8,137 nt of DNA from an uncultured Collinsella sp. (GTDB taxonomy: Bacteria; Actinomycetota; Coriobacteriia; Coriobacteriales; Coriobacteriaceae): the NCBI GenBank assembly GCA_900758475.1, contig CAAERQ010000001.1, forward strand, positions 1-8,137. Direction: 5' to 3'. The number at the start of each line of letters is the position of its first letter. The stretch's first letter is position 1. Positions 1 through 5,979 of the stretch are shown one piece after another. Made by a program: the position numbers and the translations under genes. The notes beneath the pieces are model-generated. The model was not told the DNA's origin. It saw nothing but the letters and a program-made list of their open reading frames with translations, and did not search any database.

Positions 1-146
1 CCCCTCCCGGGGCCGTTTCAGTTCCAGATCGTTGTTTTCGCCCGCTGAGCTGGGCCTATGCCGGAATCTCTCCCACAGAAACCACCGAAGAGCCAGATTT
101 TGAGCATATTCATCGCCAACCTTAACCTCATCCAGTCGGAACAGAG
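1..146. other. Left-edge sequence without an assignable gene
   Basis: No start-to-stop gene of useful size is visible here. Two frames run off the window edge. On the + strand, a frame from position 3 is open to a TAA at 123-125, just ahead of the hairpin at 147-169, so it could be the last 40 codons of an off-window gene. On the - strand, a frame is open across the whole stretch and reads protein-like (it includes LALRWFLWERFR), but it has no in-frame ATG, GTG or TTG over 1-146. Both cannot be real and neither was recognised. Confidence 0.2.
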
Positions 147-175
147 GGGCCGAACAAAATGCTCGGCCCTTATTA
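147..175 (+). terminator. Terminator-like hairpin upstream of the DUF2975 gene
   Basis: Arms GGGCCGA (147-153) and TCGGCCC (163-169) enclose a 9-base loop. The sequence then reads TTATTACTT, a broken rather than solid T-run. It would close an upstream + strand transcript entering from the left edge and insulate the promoter that follows. It is a moderate candidate because of the interrupted T tract. Confidence 0.45.
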
Positions 176-176
176 C

Positions 177-211
177 TTGCCGGCAAAGTCAATTTAACAT
201 AAACTGTTAAA
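177..211 (+). promoter_or_regulatory. Candidate promoter with overlapping operator palindrome
   Basis: A sigma-70-like pair can be read: TTGCCG (177-182), a 17-base spacer, then TAAACT (200-205), each matching four of six consensus positions. The -10 lies inside a perfect inverted repeat, TTTAACA (193-199), 5-base centre, TGTTAAA (205-211). A dyad over the -10 is the usual arrangement for a repressor site. The small Cro/CI-type protein two genes downstream is the obvious candidate ligand, so autoregulation is inferred. The leader would be about 37 bases and ends in GGAGG at 239-243. Confidence 0.45.
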
Positions 212-248
212 AAGTAACCTGAGTTTTTTAAATTCTTCGGAGGTTATT

Positions 249-761
249 ATGAGTTCCGACAATCGCACTCCCCGGCTTCATTCCTTCCGCATCGCATGTG
301 CGATAGCCTCTGCGACCCTTTGCGCCACCGCCATCGCACAAGTGGCGTTCTCCTTAAAGCCAGCAATCGAAGTGCTCGACAACCCTGTAATTGCAGACTC
401 CCCCGCGTATCCAGCCCTTGCGATCTCGACATTGGTCCCTGCCGTCATCGGTATCGCTACGACCATCCTCAGCGCCGTTCTCGTGTGGACGATCAAGAGC
501 GGAGACCCCTTCAAGAAAGGGTCTGCGACATGCTTGAAGGTGCTCGGCATTCTCTTCGTTGTTCAAGCTGCCACCAGCCTCTACGCCGGCTCACTCAAAA
601 CCTCCGTTTCGATGTTTGGCGGCGAGGGGGCCGTCGGCGCCCAAGAGATCGCTTCATCATTCGATTGGACCTCTCTGGTTCTCGGCATCGTCCTGTTCAT
701 GCTTTCCCAGCTCTTCTTGTACGCCCGAGAGCTGTACCTCGACTCCGACGAGATTGCGTAA
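249..761 (+). CDS. DUF2975-type four-helix membrane protein
   Basis: A 170-residue protein with four hydrophobic segments, at about residues 13-34, 57-81, 94-114 and 141-158. A short polar loop with a GDPF motif (85-88) follows the second segment, and the C-terminal end is acidic (ELYLDSDEIA). This four-helix plan, the G-x-PF loop and a final helix leading into an ARELY-type tail fit the DUF2975 family, whose biochemical role is unknown. In that family a small Cro/CI-type regulator often follows, as it does here 9 bases downstream. The start is supported by GGAGG ending 5 bases before the ATG. The pair is probably one transcript from the promoter at 177-205. No catalytic or metal-binding residues are evident. 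The family call rests on architecture and the neighbour, and a generic small membrane protein remains possible. Confidence 0.7.
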   Translation: MSSDNRTPRLHSFRIACAIASATLCATAIAQVAFSLKPAIEVLDNPVIADSPAYPALAISTLVPAVIGIATTILSAVLVWTIKSGDPFKKGSATCLKVLGILFVVQAATSLYAGSLKTSVSMFGGEGAVGAQEIASSFDWTSLVLGIVLFMLSQLFLYARELYLDSDEIA

Positions 762-770
762 GGAAACGCC

Positions 771-1022
771 ATGCCCGTAATTGTTCGCCTCGACAAGATC
801 ATGGCCGAGCGAAAGATTTCCTCGAACGAACTTGCCGAAAGGATTGGAACCACGCCCGTGAACCTGTCCCGTATTAAAAAAGGGCATATTCGCGGCATTC
901 GCTTCAACACACTCGAGCAGCTATGCCTCGCCCTTCGTTGCCAACCCGGAGACCTTCTCGAAGTCATGAGCGAAGAGGATGCCCGAAAGGAGTTCGGACT
1001 CGATTGGTCCGCCGAGGATTAG
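771..1022 (+). CDS. Small Cro/CI-type (XRE, YozG-like) transcriptional regulator
   Basis: An 83-residue protein made almost entirely of one helix-turn-helix domain. The bihelical motif falls at about residues 17-38 (ELAERIGTTPVNLSRIKKG), followed by the family-typical stretch FNTLEQLCLALRCQPGDLLE (45-64). It resembles the compact YozG-like regulators that accompany DUF2975 membrane proteins. An AGGAA ribosome site overlaps the preceding stop codon and ends 5 bases before the ATG, so translation of the two genes is probably coupled. The likely role is local transcriptional control, possibly of its own promoter through the palindrome at 193-211. Oddity: the reading frame continues past its TAG (1020-1022) straight into a truncated recombinase, so its last 15 or so residues, which lie outside the domain, could be a product of the same rearrangement. 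Confidence 0.88.
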   Translation: MPVIVRLDKIMAERKISSNELAERIGTTPVNLSRIKKGHIRGIRFNTLEQLCLALRCQPGDLLEVMSEEDARKEFGLDWSAED

Positions 1023-1748
1023 AGGGCGGTCGTACTCGCCCTGCACACGGGGATGCGAATCGGCGAGGTCTGCGGCCTTCGGTGGTGCGATGTGGATTTC
1101 GAGACGGGCCTGATCTCGATCAGGCACTCGGTGGCGTACGCGAAGGGAATGGGTTCGTTCATCAAGGACACCAAGACCCATGACGCCAGGGGTATCCCCA
1201 TCGACCCGGTCGGCCTACTCCCCTTCCTGAAGGAGACCCACGAGATCGACTGCGGAAAGCTGCGCTTGCGCGGCCTTACCGGGGCGGTCGAGATCGGGGA
1301 CTGCTACATCCTGTCGGAGCCGGGCGCGACCTTCGCGACGACAAGCTATATCCGCAGGGCGTTCAAGACGTTCTCGGAGACCAACGGCCTCATGGGCACC
1401 AACGACGAGCTGATCACGTTCCACGGCCTTCGCCACACGTTCGCAACGCAGTGGATCCGCCAAGGTGGCGATATCAAGGCGCTCCAATCGATCCTCGGCC
1501 ACAAGGACGCCATGGCGACGCTCAACGTCTACGCCGACATCGAGCCCATCTCCAAAATCCATAACATGCTGCGCGCCACGCCGTGCCTTTGGCGCGGGCA
1601 CCTCGGGCCGAGGGTCGATCCGGGTCCCATGTTCCAACAGAGGATCCAGGAGTCCATCGAGACGCTCCAGGCGTTCGGCTACGGCATCACCGAGCCGGAC
1701 GACCGAAATATCGCCATACGCGACGTGAAGACGAACAGTTGGCTCTAG
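1023..1748 (+). pseudogene. Tyrosine recombinase (phage-type integrase), 5'-truncated
   Basis: The frame encodes the catalytic domain of a site-specific tyrosine recombinase. Counting from the internal ATG at 1053, the active-site residues are Arg2 (in TGMRIGEV), a Lys near 39-41, His124 and Arg127 (HGLRHTFA), His150 (LGHKD) and Tyr160 (LNVYAD), so the full R-K-H-R-H-Y set is present. The N-terminal core-binding domain is missing: recognisable homology begins at RAVVLALHTG directly after the regulator's TAG. No ribosome site precedes 1053, and an ATG there would leave only one residue before the first catalytic Arg. About 70 residues follow the nucleophilic Tyr, longer than usual, so the 3' end may also be altered. 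It is best read as a remnant of an integrase that once mobilised a neighbouring element; activity is unlikely. Confidence 0.85.
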
Positions 1749-1804
1749 CTCACCGAGTACGCGGCAGTGCTGGGCCCATCCCAACTGAGGTCACGGTGGT
1801 CCGA

Positions 1805-1848
1805 TAGGGGCGCCGCCCGCGGCATGCGCCGCGGAGCGGTATCCCCTA
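1805..1848. repeat. Nested inverted repeat (structured hairpin)
   Basis: Outer arms TAGGGG (1805-1810) and CCCCTA (1843-1848) enclose an inner perfect stem CGCGGC (1818-1823) / GCCGCG (1828-1833) with a 4-base loop. No T-run follows on either strand, so this is not a standard intrinsic terminator. It could be an arm-type recombinase site or a folded RNA; the function is unknown. Confidence 0.4.
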
Positions 1849-2074
1849 CCGAAGGGCGGGGATGCCCTCCGCTTCCAGTTCGGAATCAGCCGTCGGAGGC
1901 GTTCGGCTGACTGCGGGAACGGCCTGTCCGCTCAATGTGTTCGGCTGAGATCGGAAATCAACCCAACACGAGCCGGACACGCGCCAGACGGCTCTTCCCC
2001 GTACGGCCTTCCCCCTTACGCTCATGTTGCAGGCATGTAACGCCGCAGCGAGCGCGCCTTTTTTGCGCCAGACA

Positions 2075-2097
2075 GGTACAATGATGAACACTGTACC
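2075..2097. promoter_or_regulatory. Palindrome over a -10-like hexamer ahead of the ACT gene
   Basis: GGTACA (2075-2080) and TGTACC (2092-2097) form a perfect 6-bp inverted repeat with an 11-base centre. TACAAT (2077-2082) inside it matches the -10 consensus at five of six positions, but no acceptable -35 lies 16-18 bases upstream. A regulated promoter for the ACT-citrate synthase pair is plausible, with the dyad as operator. The leader would be about 55 bases. Confidence 0.35.
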
Positions 2098-2144
2098 GTA
2101 GCGGAGCGCCCCGCGCGCGCCGCAACCACGCGAAAGGGTTTCCC

Positions 2145-2432
2145 ATGGCCGAGATCTCGTCCTCCCGTATCGTCATCACCGTCCTTGGCAAGAACCGCCC
2201 CGGCATCGTCGCCGGCGTCACCCGTGTCCTGGGCGAGGCCAACGTCGACATCCGCGACATCACGCAGTCCATTATCGAGGACATCTTCACCATGACCATG
2301 CTGGCCGATACCGCCGAGTCCAAGCTCGACTTCGCTGAGCTGCAGAAGGCCCTGGCCGAGGCCGGCGAGCTTTCGGGCGTCAACGTGTCCATCCAGCGCG
2401 AGGACGTCTTTAACTTTATGTACCGCCTGTAG
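2145..2432 (+). CDS. ACT-domain protein, UPF0237 type
   Basis: A 95-residue protein consisting of one ACT-type fold. The first strand and ligand loop read IVITVLGKNRPGIVAGVT (9-26), then DIRDITQSIIEDIFTMTMLA (35-54), and the conserved C-terminal end is GVNVSIQREDVFNFMYRL (78-95). These blocks match the small stand-alone UPF0237 ACT proteins, distantly related to GcvR. ACT domains typically bind amino acids or other small ligands and act as regulators; the ligand here is unknown. Length is close to the family norm of about 90. AAAGGG (2133-2138) lies 6 bases before the ATG. Family members are usually beside a DUF711/UPF0210 gene, but here citrate synthase is downstream and no DUF711 gene is in the window. 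Given the spacing, co-transcription with citrate synthase is likely but not certain. Confidence 0.92.
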   Translation: MAEISSSRIVITVLGKNRPGIVAGVTRVLGEANVDIRDITQSIIEDIFTMTMLADTAESKLDFAELQKALAEAGELSGVNVSIQREDVFNFMYRL

Positions 2433-2509
2433 CGAGCAAGCCGCTGGGGATAGCCTGACGCGCGCATGCCCATGCAAGTCACCCCGATGCGGCCCGGAGA
2501 GGAGCGCGC

Positions 2510-3928
2510 ATGGCCTACGACGCCAAGAAAATCTATTACCGCTTCGATGACCACTTGAGCCGCCTGGTTCTGGATTACGAAGCAAGCCGCCAGATTTCGC
2601 CCGAAAGCGAAAACCTCTACCACGGCCTGCCGACCGACCCTTATGACGAGGACTTGTTCGAAGAGCACAATGTCAAGCGCGGCCTGCGCAATGCCGACGG
2701 CTCGGGCGTGGTCGCGGGCCTCACTCGTATCTCGGATGTGCACGGCTACAACAAGGCCGACGGAAAGGTCGTGCCCGATCAGGGCAAGCTCACGCTTCGC
2801 GGCTACAGCATCGAGGACCTGGTCAACAATGCCCAGGCCGAGAATCGCTACGGCTACGAAGAAGTCGCCTATCTGCTTATCACGGGTTCGCTGCCCAACA
2901 AGGAAGAGCTCGACGGCTTTTGCGAGCGCCTGGGCGCCTTTAGACATCTGAGCGACGAGTACGTTAAAGAGTTCCCTATGACCACGGTGTCGTCGAGCAT
3001 CATGAACGTGCTCCAGCGCGCCGTACTGCTGCTCTACGCCTTCGATGCCGAACCAGACGCGATCACGCCCGAGCACGAAATCGACGTCGCCATTTCCATG
3101 CTCGCACGTCTCCCGCGCATCGCCGCCTTCGCACACATGGCCTCGGTCGCCAAGCTTCGCGGCTCCGAAGTTCACGTGCCGCACCCCACGCCCGGCCTCT
3201 CCACCGCCGAGACCATCCTACAGGTCCTGCGCGGCGGCATGGCGTTCACCCGCGATGAAGCGATGCTGCTCGACGTTATGCTCATGCTGCATGCCGAGCA
3301 CGGCGGCGGCAACAACTCCACCTTCGCTTGCCGCGTGCTGTCGTCTTCGGCCACCGACCCGTATTCCGCCTACGCCGCGGCTATCGGCTCGCTCAAGGGC
3401 CCGCGCCACGGCGGCGCCAACGCCAAGGTCGTGTCCATGCACGAGGACATCCGTGCGCACGTCTCCAATTGGGAGGACGAGGACGAGGTCGCAGCCTACC
3501 TGGGCAAGATTCTCGACAAGCAGGCCTTCGACGGCACGGGTCTCATCTACGGTATGGGCCACGCCGTCTACACGCTGAGCGACCCGCGTGCCGAGGTGTG
3601 CCGCCATTACGCGCGCACACTTGCCGCCAAGAAAGACCTGGGCGATGAGTTCGCGCTCATCGAGCGCATTGAGCGCCTGGCACCGCAGGTGATGCGCGAC
3701 CACGGCATGACCAAGCCCATCTGCGCCAACATCGACCTGTACACAGGCTTTATCTACAAGATGCTCGGCGTGCCCGAGACGCTTTTTACGCCGCTATTCG
3801 CCGTCGCCCGCATGGCCGGCTGGTCGGCACACCGCATGGAAGAGCTCTTCTGCGCGCACCGTATTATTCGCCCCGCGTATCGCCCGGTTATCGAGCCGCT
3901 GGAGTACAAGCCGCTCGCCGATCGCTAG
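2510..3928 (+). CDS. gltA: Citrate synthase
   Basis: A 472-residue citrate synthase, condensing oxaloacetate with acetyl-CoA to citrate in the cytosol, in an anaerobe most likely feeding 2-oxoglutarate and glutamate synthesis. The landmarks are in order: GLTRISDVHG and a GKLTLRGYSIEDL block in the N-terminal third; HAEHGGGNNSTFACRVLSS (261-279) with the first catalytic His; GPRHGGAN (297-304); GMGHAVYTLSDPR (348-360) with His351 as the second catalytic His and Arg360 for substrate binding; and ANIDLYTGF with Asp409 as the catalytic acid, followed by LFTPLFAVARMAGWSAHRMEE. The NVKRGLRNADGSGV segment before the core and the length above 450 fit the longer form found in clostridia and coriobacteria. 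GGAG (2501-2504) lies 5 bases before the ATG. It follows the ACT gene by 77 bp and ends at a strong terminator. A 2-methylcitrate synthase activity cannot be excluded, but no methylcitrate-cycle neighbours are visible. Confidence 0.95.
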   Translation: MAYDAKKIYYRFDDHLSRLVLDYEASRQISPESENLYHGLPTDPYDEDLFEEHNVKRGLRNADGSGVVAGLTRISDVHGYNKADGKVVPDQGKLTLRGYSIEDLVNNAQAENRYGYEEVAYLLITGSLPNKEELDGFCERLGAFRHLSDEYVKEFPMTTVSSSIMNVLQRAVLLLYAFDAEPDAITPEHEIDVAISMLARLPRIAAFAHMASVAKLRGSEVHVPHPTPGLSTAETILQVLRGGMAFTRDEAMLLDVMLMLHAEHGGGNNSTFACRVLSSSATDPYSAYAAAIGSLKGPRHGGANAKVVSMHEDIRAHVSNWEDEDEVAAYLGKILDKQAFDGTGLIYGMGHAVYTLSDPRAEVCRHYARTLAAKKDLGDEFALIERIERLAPQVMRDHGMTKPICANIDLYTGFIYKMLGVPETLFTPLFAVARMAGWSAHRMEELFCAHRIIRPAYRPVIEPLEYKPLADR

Positions 3929-3951
3929 GACGCGGACCGTTATAGAACCCG

Positions 3952-3990
3952 AGCGTGGCCAGGGCATCATCGCCCTCGGCCACGCTTTTT
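3952..3990 (+). terminator. Strong intrinsic terminator after citrate synthase
   Basis: A perfect 9-bp stem AGCGTGGCC (3952-3960) / GGCCACGCT (3978-3986) continues inward as AGGGC (3961-3965) / GCCCT (3972-3976) past one bulged C, with a 6-base ATCATC loop. TTTTT (3986-3990) follows directly. It lies 24 bases after the citrate synthase stop and closes that unit before the next + strand gene. Confidence 0.93.
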
Positions 3991-4015
3991 ATGCCAGTAG
4001 AAAGGGCTTCATCAA

Positions 4016-4858
4016 ATGATTGTGTTTTCCGATATGGATGGAACGCTGCTGTCGAGTGATAAGCAGATGAGCGACGCCACCTGGGCGATGCTCGACGAGC
4101 TTGCGCGCCGCGGTATTGAGTTTGTGCCCTGCACGGGACGCCCGCTGTCGGGCATCTTTGAGCCCATCCTCGCCCATCCTGCCGTGCACTACGCGGTCTG
4201 CGCCAATGGTGCCAGCGTCTGGCAGCTCGACGACGGTACGCCCACCGACACCTCACGTGCTACGCGCATTTTGAGCCGACCGCTCGATTGCGGCATTGCC
4301 CATCGCATCCGCCGCATCGCCGCCGGCCACGATGTGACCTTCGATATCTTCGCGGACGGGCAGTGCTTCCTCCCCCGCTCGCTCTACACGCGCCTGGATG
4401 AGTTCTGCGGCGGCGACCCCCACATCGCAGCTTCGCTCAAGCGCACACGAACACCGATCGACATGGATATCGACAGCAAGATCGACGAGGTCGAGACGCT
4501 CGAACGCATCGCCATGTACTGGCACGACCCGGCCGATCGCGACGCCATCGCGGCGGAGCTCGACACGCTCGGAGGCATTGAGGTCACACGTTCGTACGCC
4601 ATGAATATCGAGGTCATGGGCGAGGGCGCCACCAAAGGAACGGCCCTCACGTGGCTATGCGAGCACCTGGGCGAGCTTCTCGCCGACGCCTGGGCGTTCG
4701 GCGACAACATCAACGACATCCCCATGCTGCAGGCAGCGGGCCACGGCATGGCCATGATCAACGCCGAGCCCGAGGACCGCGAGGCCGCCGACGCCATCAC
4801 CGAATACGACAACGACCACGACGGCGTCGCCCGCACCATCATGGCCGCCCTTGCCTAG
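4016..4858 (+). CDS. Cof-type HAD-IIB family phosphatase (first copy)
   Basis: A 280-residue haloacid-dehalogenase-superfamily hydrolase of the Cof type, a cytosolic magnesium-dependent phosphatase usually acting on sugar phosphates, nucleotides or cofactor phosphates; the substrate cannot be told from sequence. All four motifs are visible: I, DMDGTL with nucleophile Asp6 and acid/base Asp8; II, Thr40 in CTGRP; III, Lys207 in GATKGTAL; IV, FGDNINDIPML with Asp230 and Asp234. The IIB cap occupies roughly residues 85-190. AAAGGG (4001-4006) lies 9 bases before the ATG. The gene starts 25 bases after the citrate synthase terminator, so its promoter must overlap that region or it depends on read-through. 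Its TAG stop is the first codon of the repeat at 4855-4896. It converges on a second Cof-type gene. Confidence 0.93.
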   Translation: MIVFSDMDGTLLSSDKQMSDATWAMLDELARRGIEFVPCTGRPLSGIFEPILAHPAVHYAVCANGASVWQLDDGTPTDTSRATRILSRPLDCGIAHRIRRIAAGHDVTFDIFADGQCFLPRSLYTRLDEFCGGDPHIAASLKRTRTPIDMDIDSKIDEVETLERIAMYWHDPADRDAIAAELDTLGGIEVTRSYAMNIEVMGEGATKGTALTWLCEHLGELLADAWAFGDNINDIPMLQAAGHGMAMINAEPEDREAADAITEYDNDHDGVARTIMAALA

Positions 4859-4973
4859 TCATTGGCCAGTCACTGGGGACGTTCTTAAATGACTAGTCGT
4901 TGGGGACACTCTTCGCACAAACGCAAAGACTGTCCCCCACTGCCGGCAGAAAAGGAACGTCCCCATCTGCCGG
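4855..4973. repeat. Composite REP-like repeat between two convergent genes
   Basis: Nearly the whole gap between the two HAD genes is repeat. Unit 1 (4855-4896) runs from CTAGTCATT to its inverted copy AATGACTAG around GGGGACGTTCTTA, with an 11-base insert including the palindrome CCAGT-C-ACTGG (4866-4876). A partial unit, TAGTCGTTGGGGACACTCTT (4894-4913), follows, and its GGGGACA (4902-4908) is mirrored by TGTCCCC (4931-4937). Last comes a hairpin CCGGCAGA (4943-4950) / TCTGCCGG (4966-4973) whose loop carries the complement of the GGGGACGTT core. The hairpins may serve both converging genes as terminators, though no T-runs follow. Related units lie at 5949-5979 and 7950-8007. Confidence 0.85.
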
Positions 4974-4974
4974 A

Positions 4975-5769
4975 TTAGGCGAGGCTCTCCAGCACGCGGC
5001 GGAGCTCACGCTGAACGGCGTGGTCGCGGTTGCAGCCTACGACGCGATCGGCCACCGCCTTAAGCGCGGGGCGCGCGTTTTCCATCGCGCAGCCCGTGCC
5101 GACAAAGCGAATGATCTCGTAGTCGTTCATCGAGTCGCCAAATGCCATGACCTCGCCGCGTCCAATGCCGTAATGCTCCGCGAGTTGCGCGATGCCCGAG
5201 GCCTTCGACACACCAGGCTGCATGGCATCGATCCACGCGTTGCCCGAAGGCGCAAAGGTAAAGAGCTGACCAAGTTCGCGCTGCAGCACGTACGCACTGT
5301 CCATAACGGCACCGTCGTCGCAAAAGATACTCGCTTTGATGATATTTACGCTGGGATCGGGCAGCTCCCAAATGCGCTCGGCATTGGGAAGGTCCTTATC
5401 GACCTCACGCACGAACTTGCACTCGTCATCGAGCAAAAAGGACTTGGTTCGGTCAAAAAGCGCAAGATGCAGATTGGGAAACGTCCTGACGGCTTGGGCG
5501 AGCCTTCGAATCGCCAGGTGCGAATACACCTCACGGTCTACCATCTTGCCGTCGGCGTAGACCTGGGCGCCGTTAGCGGCGACAAAGTCTATCTTGTCGC
5601 GAACAGGTGAAAAGAACTCGCACAGGCGGTCGTAGCGACGGCCTGACGATGCGGCAAAATGCACGCCATGCTCGCGTAGTGCCAGAATCAGTTCGTAGGT
5701 CTCGGGAGGCACCTGGCCGTTTTCGTCAAGCAGCGTGCCGTCCATATCGGATGCAATCAGTTTAAACAT
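4975..5769 (-). CDS. Cof-type HAD-IIB family phosphatase (second copy)
   Basis: A 264-residue Cof-type HAD phosphatase, presumably cytosolic and magnesium-dependent, substrate unknown. The motifs are I, SDMDGTLL with Asp8 and Asp10; II, Ser42 in SSGRR; III, Lys189 in GVSKASGI; IV, FGDSMNDYEII with Asp212 and Asp216. The cap domain covers about residues 80-180. It is a distant paralogue of the gene at 4016-4858, the two pointing at each other across a repeat cluster. AAGGGAG lies 7 bases before the ATG (plus-strand 5777-5783), and 44 bases further upstream is an exact complement of that ribosome site. It lies 206 bp downstream of ade on the same strand, but the intervening repeat, hairpin and promoter candidate argue for separate transcription. 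Confidence 0.93.
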   Translation of the reverse strand: MFKLIASDMDGTLLDENGQVPPETYELILALREHGVHFAASSGRRYDRLCEFFSPVRDKIDFVAANGAQVYADGKMVDREVYSHLAIRRLAQAVRTFPNLHLALFDRTKSFLLDDECKFVREVDKDLPNAERIWELPDPSVNIIKASIFCDDGAVMDSAYVLQRELGQLFTFAPSGNAWIDAMQPGVSKASGIAQLAEHYGIGRGEVMAFGDSMNDYEIIRFVGTGCAMENARPALKAVADRVVGCNRDHAVQRELRRVLESLA

Positions 5770-5774
5770 AGAAA

Positions 5775-5868
5775 AGCTCCCTTCGGGCTTGATGGAATCG
5801 GACGTATATCCAAAATCACCGTACCCAAAGGGAGCTCAGATAAGACTCCGGGGGCGCAAACGTTACAA
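5775..5868 (-). promoter_or_regulatory. Promoter candidate and ribosome-site-pairing leader of the second HAD gene
   Basis: Read on the - strand, TTGTAA (plus 5863-5868), a 17-base spacer and TCTTAT (plus 5840-5845) form a weak sigma-70-like promoter, four of six matches each. Just downstream is AGCTCCCTT (plus 5828-5836), the exact reverse complement of AAGGGAGCT (plus 5775-5783), which contains the ribosome-binding site. In mRNA the two 9-base arms could pair across 44 bases and hide the site. The predicted start falls at or inside the upstream arm, so whether the full arm is transcribed is uncertain. Confidence 0.35.
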
Positions 5869-5920
5869 GGACCTAGCAAATAGCTCACGCGCGCCAGAGG
5901 CCCCACGGTCGCAGCGTCAG

Positions 5921-5942
5921 GCGACACGCCAGAGAGTGTCGC
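5921..5942. other. Perfect 7-bp hairpin between ade and the second HAD gene
   Basis: GCGACAC (5921-5927) and GTGTCGC (5936-5942) form a perfect stem with an 8-base loop, just downstream of the ade 3' end on the - strand. No T-run follows in either direction. It could protect or help end the ade transcript; a standard intrinsic terminator is not supported. Confidence 0.4.
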
Positions 5943-5948
5943 AGGCGG

Positions 5949-5979
5949 CTAGTCGTTTAAGAACGTCCCCGATGACTAG
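5949..5979 (-). repeat. REP-like palindromic repeat overlapping the ade stop codon
   Basis: A single compact 31-bp unit. On the - strand it reads CTAGTCATC, then GGGGACGTTCTTA, then AACGACTAG, so the ends are near-perfect inverted copies of each other. The TAG at its head (plus 5976-5978) is the stop codon of ade. It matches unit 1 of the cluster at 4855-4896 apart from that copy's insertion and transitions in the arms. This is the simplest copy in the window and defines the unit. Confidence 0.85.

Larger units (their letters stand above)
1749..2144. other. Hairpin-rich intergenic stretch between integrase remnant and ACT gene
   Basis: About 400 bp with no convincing coding frame. It holds a nested hairpin (1805-1848), a small hairpin AGGGC/GCCCT (1853-1868), a stem TCAGCCG/CGGCTGA (1886-1910), a 10-bp direct repeat GTTCGGCTGA (1901-1910 and 1939-1948), a stem GAGCCG/CGGCTC (1970-1994), a T6 run (2059-2064) and a palindrome over a -10-like hexamer (2075-2097). 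Such density beside a broken integrase is compatible with a recombination end (att region), but no core duplication was found inside the window. Confidence 0.5.

Noticed and set aside
2041..2070. The T6 run at 2059-2064 as an intrinsic terminator
   Set aside because: The GC-rich sequence before it does not form a convincing stem directly abutting the T-run.
1958..3184. A 408-codon - strand frame opposite the ACT gene and the start of citrate synthase
   Set aside because: It spans two well-supported + strand genes, has no ribosome site or recognisable domain, and is explained as a shadow frame.
4900..5610. A 236-codon + strand frame opposite the second HAD gene
   Set aside because: It starts inside the repeat cluster and runs antisense to a gene with four intact HAD motifs.
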